A program made the translations under genes and the position numbers. DNA of 64,000 nt, from NCBI RefSeq assembly GCF_045038405.1, contig NZ_CP173660.1, positions 1 through 64,000 on the forward strand. The letters run 5' to 3'. Positions 1 to 7,927 of this stretch are shown here, one piece after another; positions within the stretch are counted from its first letter, which is position 1, and each line of letters begins with the position of its first letter. The notes under the pieces are model-generated. The model worked only from the letters and a program-made list of their open reading frames with translations, searched no databases and was not told the DNA's origin. The stretch is from Sellimonas caecigallum. GTDB taxonomy: Bacteria; Bacillota; Clostridia; Lachnospirales; Lachnospiraceae.

Positions 1-274
1 TACTACAATATATTTATGGTTAATACCCCTTACAGCCAGTAAGGAATTACCCATCTTGTTGCTTAAGCTGTTAGAATGAGTATGGCAATAGGTCTGGCCA
101 CCTTCTACTAGGACTTAACGTCCGTAAAATAGTCAGCCAACCAGCCCTCATTCGCAGCATTCGTTTTACGCAGGTTGAACCCTCGTTCGTGTGAAATCCC
201 CAGTAGATTGAATAGGCAATGAGTAAATCTGGTATTGACCATTGCTAATCATTTCAAAGAGAGGAGTTTTTATC
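1..274 (+). ncRNA. candidate IS110 bridge-RNA region
   Basis: This 274-base stretch upstream of the transposase has no convincing gene. The minus-strand frame at 166-432 is a shadow of the transposase. In IS110-group elements the long noncoding end upstream of the transposase encodes the bridge RNA whose loops pair with target and donor DNA. Position and length fit. I could not assign the loops or the core dinucleotide, so this is inference from family architecture. Confidence 0.35.
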
Positions 275-1492
275 ATGAACGCTGTTGGTATCGATGTTTC
301 CAAAGGAAAAAGTACTGTCACTATCCGCAGGCCCGGCGATGTGGTCCTTATGCCGCCCTGTGACATTCCCCACACCCAATCTGCTATCAACGCTCTTATT
401 GAGCAGATCAAAAGCCTTGACGGCGAAACCAAAGTTTGTATGGAGCATACCGGCAGATACTATGAACCGGTTGCCAACTGGCTTTCTGACGCAGGCATCT
501 TTGTCAGCGCTGTCAATCCCATCCTGATCCGGGATTTCGGGGATGACTCTCTGCGTACTCCAAAGACAGATAAAGCGGATTCGAAAAAAATCGCCCGTTA
601 TGCTCTTGACCGCTGGGCAAAACTAAAGCAATATGGAAGCATGGATAAAACGCGCAATCAACTCAAAACCATGAACCGGCAGTTCGGTTTTTATATGGAC
701 CAGAAAACTGCCATGAAAAACAACCTCATTTCCCTTCTGGATCAAACCTATCCCGGTGCCAATGACTTCTTTGACAGCCCTGCCCGCAGTGATGGCTCCC
801 AAAAATGGGTGGACTTCGTCTACACCTACTGGCATGTGGACTGTGTACGCGGCAAGTCTCTGCAATCCTTTACAGAGCATTACCGGAAGTGGTGCAAACG
901 CAACGGTTATAATTTCAGTGCCTCAAAGGCGGAAACGATCTATCAGAGCTCTTCTGACCTGATCGCCGTATTTCCGAAAGATGACAGCACAAAGGCGCTG
1001 ATACGCCAGGCTGTCACGATGCTGAACACCGCTTCCCAGACAGTGGAGGCTCTCCGCCTTAAAATGGATCAGACCGCCGCCACGCTCCCGGAATATCCGG
1101 TCGTTATGGCAATGAACGGTGTCGGCACATCCCTTGGACCCCAGCTTATGGCTGAGATTGGAGACGTTACCCGTTTCACTCACAGAGAAGCGCTTACCGC
1201 TTTTGCCGGTGTCGATCCTGGTAAAAATGATTCAGGAAAACACAACCAGAAAAGCGTACGCACTTCAAAGAAAGGCTCTCCAAGCCTGCACAAAACTCTG
1301 TTTCAGATCATGGACGGATTGATCAAACGTTCTCCGATAGATGATCCGGTCTATACCTTCATGGACAAAAAACGCTCAGAAGGCAAGCCGTATTATGTCT
1401 ATATGACTGCCGGAGCCAATAAGTTCCTCCGCATTTATTACGGACGGGTAAGGGAATACCTTGCTTCTCTGGAAGAATCCAAAGAAAGCTGA
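275..1492 (+). CDS. IS110-family transposase (DEDD/RuvC-like recombinase)
   Basis: This protein of about 405 residues would catalyse RNA-guided insertion and excision of its element. The N-terminal RuvC-like half shows GIDVSKGKST, a CMEHTGRYYEP block and DSLRTPKTDKADSKK, which carry the acidic residues of the DEDD fold. The C-terminal transposase_20 half shows MNGVGTSLGPQLMAEIGDV, FAGVDPGKND and KKGSPSLHKTLFQ. ATG 275 is preferred over an upstream in-frame TTG at 242 because AGAGGAG sits just before it. Length and both domains look intact, so the gene is probably functional. It is unlike the second IS110 transposase at 27.8 kb. Confidence 0.9.
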   Translation: MNAVGIDVSKGKSTVTIRRPGDVVLMPPCDIPHTQSAINALIEQIKSLDGETKVCMEHTGRYYEPVANWLSDAGIFVSAVNPILIRDFGDDSLRTPKTDKADSKKIARYALDRWAKLKQYGSMDKTRNQLKTMNRQFGFYMDQKTAMKNNLISLLDQTYPGANDFFDSPARSDGSQKWVDFVYTYWHVDCVRGKSLQSFTEHYRKWCKRNGYNFSASKAETIYQSSSDLIAVFPKDDSTKALIRQAVTMLNTASQTVEALRLKMDQTAATLPEYPVVMAMNGVGTSLGPQLMAEIGDVTRFTHREALTAFAGVDPGKNDSGKHNQKSVRTSKKGSPSLHKTLFQIMDGLIKRSPIDDPVYTFMDKKRSEGKPYYVYMTAGANKFLRIYYGRVREYLASLEESKES

Positions 1493-1514
1493 TTTCAATC
1501 CCATACTTTGCTTC

Positions 1515-1537
1515 AGACCAGCACACTGCGGTGGTCT
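1515..1537 (+). terminator. hairpin downstream of the IS110 transposase
   Basis: AGACCA and TGGTCT form a 6-bp stem around an 11-base loop, followed by TTGTTATG. It could end transposase transcription or be a subterminal structure of the element. The U-tract is poor. Confidence 0.3.
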
Positions 1538-1663
1538 TGTTATGATACCCTTTTTTCAACCTGTATAAAATTTTCAAAGTTCATTAATTTCTGCTTGTTT
1601 CTGCTTGACTTTTTATTTGCAGACTATTTATAAGTATTTACAAATTGTGGAGGGTGAGAAGAT

Positions 1664-2137
1664 ATGAATGTATCTATATATTCAAGGAAAGCTATTGAAC
1701 AATTATTAAATGCAAACTTTCCGAACAATGTTGCCGTTATTAGTTTTTGTGACCCTGTGGACTGTTGTAAGAGTGTAATCCATACGCCTGTAGATTACAC
1801 TGGAAAAACCGATAGGGTTGTTCATGTAGCAATTCATGATATAGATTTATCTGTTCTTCCAGAATTTGGATTGACATATGAGACTTACTTTCCAGAAGCA
1901 GATTCTGTCGCAGAATTTATATATAGTGCTAAAAGAGATGGTATGGATATTATCTGCCAATGTGAATATGGTGAAAGCCGAAGTTCTGGCTGTGCCGCTG
2001 CTATCTTAGAACACTTTTATAAAAATGGAATTTCGATATTTGCCGATTATAGATATTATCCAAATCAGGTAGTATATCATAAAGTGTTTGACGCATTAGA
2101 AAATTATAAGAGAAAAATGGTTGTTCCATATGCTTAA
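1664..2137 (+). CDS. small protein-tyrosine-phosphatase-like protein
   Basis: This 157-residue protein has a P-loop-like signature near residues 97-104, CEYGESRS. It fits the C-x5-R-S/T active site of cysteine phosphatases, with a preceding DIICQ strand. The fold looks like the short predicted tyrosine/dual-specificity phosphatases of COG4551 type; the substrate is unknown. GGAGGG lies about 10 bases before ATG 1664. The gene is AT-rich compared with its transposase neighbours and stands alone between IS110 and IS21, so it is probably acquired cargo or a stranded chromosomal gene. The general acid Asp is not obvious, so activity is uncertain. Confidence 0.6.
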   Translation: MNVSIYSRKAIEQLLNANFPNNVAVISFCDPVDCCKSVIHTPVDYTGKTDRVVHVAIHDIDLSVLPEFGLTYETYFPEADSVAEFIYSAKRDGMDIICQCEYGESRSSGCAAAILEHFYKNGISIFADYRYYPNQVVYHKVFDALENYKRKMVVPYA

Positions 2138-2186
2138 CCATGCCACCTATAATAAAACAAATATATAAAGTATAATATAAATAGAA

Positions 2187-2495
2187 ATGTCGAATCAAAG
2201 GGAATTACCACATTCTGGACAAATTTTAACAACAAAGTCTACTATCATTGAATATATACGAGAAATAGACTACGGTGTCTGTGAAGAACTCCTACAATAT
2301 ATAGTAACAGGTAAAGAAAATGAATGTTCTAATAAAATGACACTTTATAAAGTCTGTTCAAAACTTTGGTTTCTAAGTAAACTAGTTTATAAAAACAATC
2401 GTAATATCATTGTTAAATTAGTACCTAAAAAATATAAAGAGTTGTTGTTTGACGGGTATTTAGAAACTTCAGATTGTATATTTCAGATAAACTGA
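2187..2495 (+). CDS. hypothetical protein of 102 residues
   Basis: Not recognised. The product is lysine-, leucine- and tyrosine-rich, with no signal peptide or membrane segment. No good ribosome site precedes ATG 2187, and the sequence is very AT-rich like the phosphatase-like gene 50 bases upstream. It ends five bases before the repeat block of the following IS21 element, so it may have been cut at its 3' end by that insertion. It could be a gene fragment or a chance frame. Confidence 0.4.
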   Translation: MSNQRELPHSGQILTTKSTIIEYIREIDYGVCEELLQYIVTGKENECSNKMTLYKVCSKLWFLSKLVYKNNRNIIVKLVPKKYKELLFDGYLETSDCIFQIN

Positions 2496-2499
2496 CCAT

Positions 2500-2543
2500 C
2501 CTTCACGGTCAATCTGATCACCTTTCACGGAGATTCAGATCAC
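2500..2543 (+). repeat. two tandem 22-bp repeats at the IS21 left end
   Basis: The units at 2500-2521 and 2522-2543 share CTTCACGG/TTTCACGG and end in ATCTGATCAC/TTCAGATCAC. Multiple repeats inside the ends are usual for IS21 elements, where they bind IstA. Confidence 0.65.
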
Positions 2544-2636
2544 TGATCTCGGAGAGGTATGGTCGGTGATCAAAGTCATTCTTATAATGATGATGGCACA
2601 CATTTGTGTGACTATCATTTAAGGAGGACGATGATC

Positions 2637-4196
2637 ATGGTAGATTATCGCGAAATCCTGAGGCTCCAGAGCCTTGGACACAACATCACTCAGATCGCCG
2701 GATCGCTGCACAGCTCCCGCAACACCGTAATGGAAGTTGAACGGCTTGCGGATGAGAAAGGCATCCGGTGGCCGCTTGGAGAGGAGGTGACAAATCCACA
2801 GCTTTATGTCCTGCTTTATCCGGAACGACAGGAAAAAGCAAATGTTTATCTAGAACCGGACTGTGCCTGGATTCATCGCGAACTGGCGAAAAAAGGAGTG
2901 AACCTGACATTGCTTTGGAAAGAATATCAGGTCAATTGCTCCAATGCCGGGCGTGTCCCATACCAGTATACACAGTTTTGTGACATTTACCGGGTATGGG
3001 CAAAAAAAGCCAAAGCTACGATGAGGATCCATCATAAGCCCGGAGATGCCATGGAAGTGGACTGGGCAGGCGGGACACTGCCGATCAAAGATCCTGTTAC
3101 TGGGGAAACGGTTCCCGCATACCTTTTTGTAGGGGTTCTTCCCTGCAGCTGCTATGTTTATGCCGAACTCTGCAGTGACATGAAGTCTGAAAACTGGCTG
3201 CTCTGCCATGTACATGCCTATGAGTATTTCGGGGGCGTCCCCAGGCTGACAATCCCGGACAATCTCCGTACCGGTGTGCTGAAAAACACCCGTCTGGATA
3301 CAGTCCTGAACCGCAGCTATTCGGAGCTTGCCGATCACTATGGTACTGCGATTGTTCCTGCGCGCATTCGCCGTCCGCAGGATAAGAGCCATGCCGAGGG
3401 CAGTGTCTCTTATGCGTCTACGTGGATCCTGGCAGCGCTGCGGAATGACACATTCTTTTCCCTGGCCGATGCCAAAGAGGCAGTTGCTGAAAAGCTGGAA
3501 GAGCTCAATGGTTATACCTTTAAAAAGCGGGAAGGGAACCGCCGTGATGCTTATATCCATGAGGAAAAAGAATTCATGCAGCCGCTCCCTGTCAATCCCT
3601 ATGAACCGTCTCTCTGGTCGGATCAGACAGTTCTTCTTGATTATACCGTAACTGACGGATTAAACAAGTATTCTGTTCCCTATGATCTGATCGGGGAATC
3701 GGTCAGCGTCCGTGTGACGCATGATACAGTGGAAGTATTCTTCCACGGGAACCGGGTGGCTGTCCATCCAAGAGAGGTCAACCGTAAGCGGGATCCGGTC
3801 ATGATAACCTCGCATATGCCGGAGAACCATCGGCAGTATCTTACCTACACGAAAGATGATTTCCAGTCCTGGGCCTCCACGATCGGCCCCAATACAGAAA
3901 AAGTCGTCCGCTTCTTCCTGGAATCCGGAAAGGCTCCTGAGCAGGGCTTTAAGTCTTGTGTCAGCCTGAAAAAATACGCAGATCGATACAAAGCTGAGCA
4001 GATCGAAGAAGCATGCCGGCAAATCCTTTTGTTTAGTGGAGATCCTTCCATCCGTGGGATACAGGCCTTGCTGAAATCCTCGGTAAAGAAAGATGGGAAA
4101 ACAGATCCATCATCCATCCAAAGGACAAATCACCGCCGGAGCCGCGGCTTTACCCGTGGCGCAGAACAGTTCCGGGAAGGAGGCGATGAAAAATGA
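2637..4196 (+). CDS. istA: IS21-family transposase IstA
   Basis: This is a DDE integrase-like transposase of about 519 residues. An N-terminal helix-turn-helix (VDYREILRLQSLGHNITQIA) is followed by the catalytic core. MEVDWAGG gives the first Asp, IPDNLRTGV the second, and the Glu probably lies in HAEGSVSYAS. ATG 2637 is chosen because AAGGAGG at 2621-2627 is nine bases upstream; ATG 2631 is too close and the frame opening at 2559 lacks a ribosome site. It overlaps istB by four bases (ATGA), so translation is coupled. The gene is intact although its partner is not. Confidence 0.9.
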   Translation: MVDYREILRLQSLGHNITQIAGSLHSSRNTVMEVERLADEKGIRWPLGEEVTNPQLYVLLYPERQEKANVYLEPDCAWIHRELAKKGVNLTLLWKEYQVNCSNAGRVPYQYTQFCDIYRVWAKKAKATMRIHHKPGDAMEVDWAGGTLPIKDPVTGETVPAYLFVGVLPCSCYVYAELCSDMKSENWLLCHVHAYEYFGGVPRLTIPDNLRTGVLKNTRLDTVLNRSYSELADHYGTAIVPARIRRPQDKSHAEGSVSYASTWILAALRNDTFFSLADAKEAVAEKLEELNGYTFKKREGNRRDAYIHEEKEFMQPLPVNPYEPSLWSDQTVLLDYTVTDGLNKYSVPYDLIGESVSVRVTHDTVEVFFHGNRVAVHPREVNRKRDPVMITSHMPENHRQYLTYTKDDFQSWASTIGPNTEKVVRFFLESGKAPEQGFKSCVSLKKYADRYKAEQIEEACRQILLFSGDPSIRGIQALLKSSVKKDGKTDPSSIQRTNHRRSRGFTRGAEQFREGGDEK

Positions 4197-4648
4197 TCGA
4201 CCTCTCAACTGTCAAAGAATTGCGTGCTCTGAGGCTTCCCGGTATGGCACGGGAATTGGAGTCACAATTGGAAGAACCTCAGCGTTATAAGGCGCTCTCC
4301 TTTGAGGACCGTCTGGCTCTTCTCGTAGACGCAGAAAACGTTTCCCGCAGGAAGAACACCATCCATCGCCGGATCCATGAGGCCAGGCTCAGTGAAAGCC
4401 AGGCATGTGTGGAAGCGATTGAGTACTATGAAGACCGTGAGCTGGATAAAGGGCTGATCACAAAGCTTGCGACTTGTGCGTATATCCGTGACAACCGGAA
4501 CACATCCGTTTGTGTTAAAGAAGAGCGCGTAAATTTAAAAGGTTCAAAACGCCAAACAGACAGATCATCTGGATATTTTTCTGAAATAAGCGAGAAAAGA
4601 GGGGCATGCCGTATGAGGAATTTCATTCCTCGTGCGACAGCCCCATAG
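4193..4648 (+). pseudogene. istB: IstB-like AAA+ helper, truncated
   Basis: The first ~103 residues match the IstB N-terminal region (STVKELRALRLPGMARELES). Homology stops after AYIRDNRN, where the Walker A segment should follow, and the remaining ~48 codons look like unrelated flanking sequence. IstB is normally about 250 residues with a P-loop, so this copy is non-functional. The break near 4505 is a deletion or insertion junction. Confidence 0.8.
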
Positions 4649-4740
4649 CGGAATACCTTGTGAAAAGATATCCATTATTTTATTGAACGCTTACCTTGAA
4701 TATGTTGATAAGTACAGTGTTTAAGGGGGCAATCAGATTA

Positions 4741-5265
4741 TTAGTTGTTTTTTTCATTGAAAAACTGTACTAGGAAAATATGAGCCAGATATACTGCATA
4801 CCAAGTGCCAAGGCCATTGATTACACCAGAGAGTATTGCATGTCCCAGACGACCGATTCCGCCGGGATTGATGCCCCAGCTGGCCAGGAAACATGGAAGG
4901 CCAGAGCCGATCAACATCCCTGCAAAGAAAGAAGTGAAAATCACATATGCCCACCATTTTGCAGGTACCCACAGGGGGAAGATCAGTTGTTTTTCGCGGC
5001 TATCCATAGGAGGGAGCTTTTTCCCATTCTTGGCAAACTGAGCTTTAAATGTCTTGCCAACGATCAGATACTGAAGGAAACAGCAGATTAAAGATGTGAC
5101 GGTAACGGTACCACCAATTTTGACTCCGAATTCAGCCAGTGTCAGCGGATTTTCTGCGAATTCCCTGCTCAGAGAAAAATACATAATAATCGCAGTAAGT
5201 ATTATGGTTGGAATACCACACACGATCGATTCTTTAAATGCCCATTTTCTTGCTTCTTTTGTCAT
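4741..5265 (-). CDS. four-helix integral membrane protein, unknown function
   Basis: The product has 174 residues and about four hydrophobic segments: roughly 14-30, 47-68, 105-128 and 140-165. The short basic N-terminus MTKEARKW and loops with KTFKAQFAKNGKKLPP suggest a cytoplasmic start. It resembles small DUF2798-like membrane proteins, but I cannot name it. AAAGGAG lies upstream of ATG 5265, and TATAAT on the minus strand just above it is a plausible -10. It is monocistronic and looks intact despite the surrounding mobile debris. Confidence 0.65.
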   Translation of the reverse strand: MTKEARKWAFKESIVCGIPTIILTAIIMYFSLSREFAENPLTLAEFGVKIGGTVTVTSLICCFLQYLIVGKTFKAQFAKNGKKLPPMDSREKQLIFPLWVPAKWWAYVIFTSFFAGMLIGSGLPCFLASWGINPGGIGRLGHAILSGVINGLGTWYAVYLAHIFLVQFFNEKNN

Positions 5266-5350
5266 TTTTCTATCACTCCTTTATTATTATACTTACAGGT
5301 AATATGCTACCACAAAAATGAGATTTTTTCATGTGAATCATATGGAATAA

Positions 5351-5520
5351 AATGGACATACAGGCAATAATATTCTTTTTACAAAGGCGAGCCCCGTTCC
5401 AAATGGATTATCCGAAGGCGACTGCGAAGTCGCATACCTTGGTGACGTCATGGCTGACAGCGGCCTTTCGAACGGGAATGCACAGATTGTTCTGGCAGAA
5501 ATCCTCCCCACGGCTGCTTA
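5351..5520 (+). pseudogene. short open remnant without a start codon
   Basis: A frame opens after TAA at 5348 and ends at TAG near 5518-5520. Its product contains GLSEGDCEVAYLGDVMADSG followed by LSNGNAQIVLAEI. The composition looks protein-like and unlike the other two frames, but no start or ribosome site is present. It is probably the 3' end of a lost gene; its family is not recognised. Confidence 0.3.
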
Positions 5521-5530
5521 GCGCCGGCGT

Positions 5531-5848
5531 TTGAGCAAAGATGAAAATGGGTGCTTGATCGTTGATGAAATCGTATCTTTGCAAAAGACTTTACAACTCA
5601 ATCCGAGAGATATTGATTATGTTTATAACTGTTTACAATTTATCGAATTGTTATGGTGTCAGATGATAAGCTGTAGAATAGAGCAAGTATTTATTTCCGA
5701 ACTTGCTTATGCAGCTGATTATGTTATAAGTCGAAAAGGTAATATAGAGTCTCCTGCTTTTGTCAGTCACTCTCTGTTTCCACAAAATTACAATGATTTT
5801 CATTATGAAGAATATTATGAAAAATATGATGCATTATGGAATTCGTGA
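5531..5848 (+). CDS. hypothetical protein of 105 residues
   Basis: Not recognised. The frame opens at TTG 5531, immediately after the remnant above, with no visible ribosome site. The product is acidic and aromatic-rich (NYNDFHYEEYYEKYDALW at the C-terminus) and soluble. Base composition shifts to AT-rich at about 5575. A good terminator follows at 5892-5931, so this strand has been transcribed. It may be the 3' part of a longer gene joined to foreign DNA. Confidence 0.45.
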   Translation: MSKDENGCLIVDEIVSLQKTLQLNPRDIDYVYNCLQFIELLWCQMISCRIEQVFISELAYAADYVISRKGNIESPAFVSHSLFPQNYNDFHYEEYYEKYDALWNS

Positions 5849-5891
5849 TATTTAGAATTTCTGCTATGTATAGATAACATCAGATATGATA

Positions 5892-5940
5892 ACCGCTACA
5901 TTGAGATTGAATAAATCATAAATGTAGCGGTGTTTTATGT
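5892..5940 (+). terminator. rho-independent terminator
   Basis: ACCGCTACATT (5892-5902) pairs perfectly with AATGTAGCGGT (5921-5931) over 11 bp, followed by GTTTTATGT. It closes the 105-residue ORF. The stem could also act on the minus strand. Confidence 0.65.
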
Positions 5941-6084
5941 AATTGAGCCTATGGCTGAATTAAGTCAGTCTTTCATTTTGAAAATGGTCTGCCTGTCCTG
6001 ATTATAGATATTCCAGTTCGTATGATGTTTTACCAGTAAATCGAATAACAAGCCCATTTAAAGTAAATGTTTTGCAACCATGAA

Positions 6085-6780
6085 TCACCGTATATTTCTG
6101 TACCATTCTGTGTAAACCCGGTTTAAGGTAAAAGACATGATGGCCAGCACATTTGCCTTGATCGTCTCTCTTGGCCAGGTAGCATAGATTTCACTTGATG
6201 CTACATTCTTGATGTAGTCTTTGTAGCGATCATAAAAATTTTCCGCCGTGCTGTCTCTAGGCGATCCATCGTGAACAACAACAAATTCCGGGACAACAAC
6301 CCGGCTCAGTACGATCTCCCCGGTTTCATCCATTGGCTTGATTTCATCTTCGGGAATTTTCGGCGGATAAGTTCCAAACAACGTATGTGCTGGTATGACA
6401 AACACCTCTTCTCTTCCCTGATTATCCTGCGGTTTCATACGAATATCCTGAAGTGCTGTGACATCTGGAAGGATTTCTGCACCTGCAATCTGTATCTTCT
6501 CAAATCCCGGAGCAGTCACTTCCAGCGTATATTCCGAGTATGGCTGTTCATCCTGATTCTCATCCAGACTGTACTCCAATGGCGGCGCCGGAAGTTCCAG
6601 CGTCTCCGTCTGTCCCGAATCGTCTGTGCTTACCGACTCCACAGTGCTTTCCGGCATACCTGTGTAGGAAATCCGAATATCTGCTCCTTCCACCGGAAAG
6701 GCAGTCACTTCCGAAGTGATCCGGATCTTCAGCCGTCCCTTGTCAATGTGATCTTCCTGCATTCCATATACTTTTCTCAT
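6085..6780 (-). pseudogene. cortex/spore-type peptidoglycan-binding protein, 3' truncated
   Basis: The ~230 residues have a beta-rich carboxypeptidase-regulatory-like N-terminus (GRLKIRITSEVTAFPVEGAD), a middle segment with YPPKIPEDEIKP, and the conserved stretch SSEIYATWPRETIKANVLAI. In the Lachnospiraceae family as I remember it, the sequence continues after EWYRN for well over 150 residues and ends in a peptidoglycan-binding domain. Here EWYRN is followed by IR and stop, so the gene is broken near 6090-6094. The start at 6780 is preferred because the frame's opening at 6840 lies inside the upstream terminator. Its lost 3' half should lie elsewhere or be deleted. Confidence 0.65.
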
Positions 6781-6825
6781 ACTTCGCCTCAAACTGTTTC
6801 TCATCACAGGATATGACTGCAAAAA

Positions 6826-6864
6826 CAGAAAAAGTACCACGGACTCGCCGCAGTACTTTTCTTT
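6826..6864 (-). terminator. terminator of the rseP operon
   Basis: On the minus strand AAAAGTAC and GTACTTTT form a stem with a GC-rich loop, followed by TTTTCTGTTTTTG. It lies 25 bases past the rseP stop and ends the pyrH-to-rseP transcription unit. Confidence 0.75.
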
Positions 6865-6887
6865 CTCTGCATCTATTCAGCTTCAAA

Positions 6888-7919
6888 TTATCCAAAAAAG
6901 ATCCTCTGTATATCGTTAAACATGACAAATACCATCAGAAGAAGAAGACAGGCCATCCCTATCATATGGACATATCCTTCTTTTTCCGGGGGAATCCGTT
7001 TTTTCCTTACAGCTTCTATCAGGAGGAACACCAGTCTGCCTCCATCCAGAGCCGGAAGAGGAAGAAGATTCATAACACCCAGGTTTGCAGAAAGCAAGAT
7101 CATAAGATTCATCATATTGAGCGCTACGAGCGGTACACCGCCGCTTCGGCTTTGATTGTACGTATCCTGCACGACATCCACGATCCCTACCGGACCTGAT
7201 AAGTTCTTTACGCTGACCTGTCCCGTCACGAGAAGCTTTAAACTCTCCAGTGTGGAAGAAATCCAGTATTTCACTACATAACCGCTGTATCGCACTGTGT
7301 CAAATACATTCATCTTTTCATAGGCTCCGCCAGAGAAGCCAAACCGATACATTCCAAGTTCCTCATCCAGCATCGGTTCCAGATGAACGGTCGTTTCCTT
7401 CCCGTCCCGCTCATACGTAAGATCGATTGGCTGGTTCTGATAAAGCTGGTTATGCGTCGTCACTTCCCGGAAAAGATGGATATTTTTACCGTTGATCTCC
7501 TTGATCACATCCCCTTCTTTCATTCCCGCCTCCGCAGCTGGAAATGAAGCATCCACATTTGCCACGATCGGACGATCTGCTCCGATCCACGCTGTGATGA
7601 TAAGCGCCAGAACAAAGGCCAGAATAAAGTTAAAAACCGGTCCTGCCGCAATGACAGAAATTCTTCTCCAGACAGATTTTTGGTTAAAGTTGCCTACACT
7701 TCCGTCCTCTTCGTCTTCGCCCATCGCACAGTACCCGCCAAGTGGAAGGAGGCGGATCGCATAAAACGTCTCTTTCCGCTGAAATCCCACAAGCTTTGGC
7801 CCCATCCCAATCGCAAACTCCTGCACTTCGATGCCATTTGCTTTTGCCAGAAGGAAATGCCCAAGCTCATGGAAAAAAATTATAAAACCAAATAGAATGA
7901 TTGCAAGTATGATTCCCAA
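6888..7919 (-). CDS. rseP: RIP metalloprotease RseP (site-2 protease)
   Basis: This 343-residue membrane zinc protease cleaves transmembrane anti-sigma factors or remnant signal peptides within the membrane. HELGH at residues 17-21 in the first helix provides the zinc ligands. A PDZ domain lies at about residues 100-180 (GMKEGDVIKEINGKN), and the C-terminal helix has PLPALDGGR with the third ligand Asp. The last segment is hydrophobic. It ends the dxr operon nine bases after dxr and is followed by a terminator. Length is normal. In many Clostridia ispG follows here; its absence suggests the chromosome was rearranged downstream. Confidence 0.95.
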   Translation of the reverse strand: MGIILAIILFGFIIFFHELGHFLLAKANGIEVQEFAIGMGPKLVGFQRKETFYAIRLLPLGGYCAMGEDEEDGSVGNFNQKSVWRRISVIAAGPVFNFILAFVLALIITAWIGADRPIVANVDASFPAAEAGMKEGDVIKEINGKNIHLFREVTTHNQLYQNQPIDLTYERDGKETTVHLEPMLDEELGMYRFGFSGGAYEKMNVFDTVRYSGYVVKYWISSTLESLKLLVTGQVSVKNLSGPVGIVDVVQDTYNQSRSGGVPLVALNMMNLMILLSANLGVMNLLPLPALDGGRLVFLLIEAVRKKRIPPEKEGYVHMIGMACLLLLMVFVMFNDIQRIFFG

Positions 7920-7927
7920 ATTCTGTT

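Larger units (their letters stand above)
1..1560 (+). mobile_element. IS110-family insertion sequence (outer ends not resolved)
   Basis: One IS110-type transposase gene (275-1492) is preceded by about 274 bases of noncoding DNA running to the window edge and followed by about 170 noncoding bases. IS110 elements lack conventional inverted repeats, and no target duplication can be read. The left boundary may lie outside the window, so the extent is approximate. Confidence 0.6.
2496..4510 (+). mobile_element. IS21-family element, 3' truncated
   Basis: Left-end tandem repeats (2500-2543), a full istA and only the first ~100 codons of istB are present. The ATPase core of istB and the right end are missing, so this copy cannot be autonomous. 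The break lies near 4505-4510. Confidence 0.75.

Noticed and set aside
2850..3560. 236-codon minus-strand frame inside istA
   Set aside because: Antisense shadow of a gene with clear DDE motifs.
5352..5534. 60-codon plus-strand frame
   Set aside because: It lies over another frame with better protein character and has no ribosome site.
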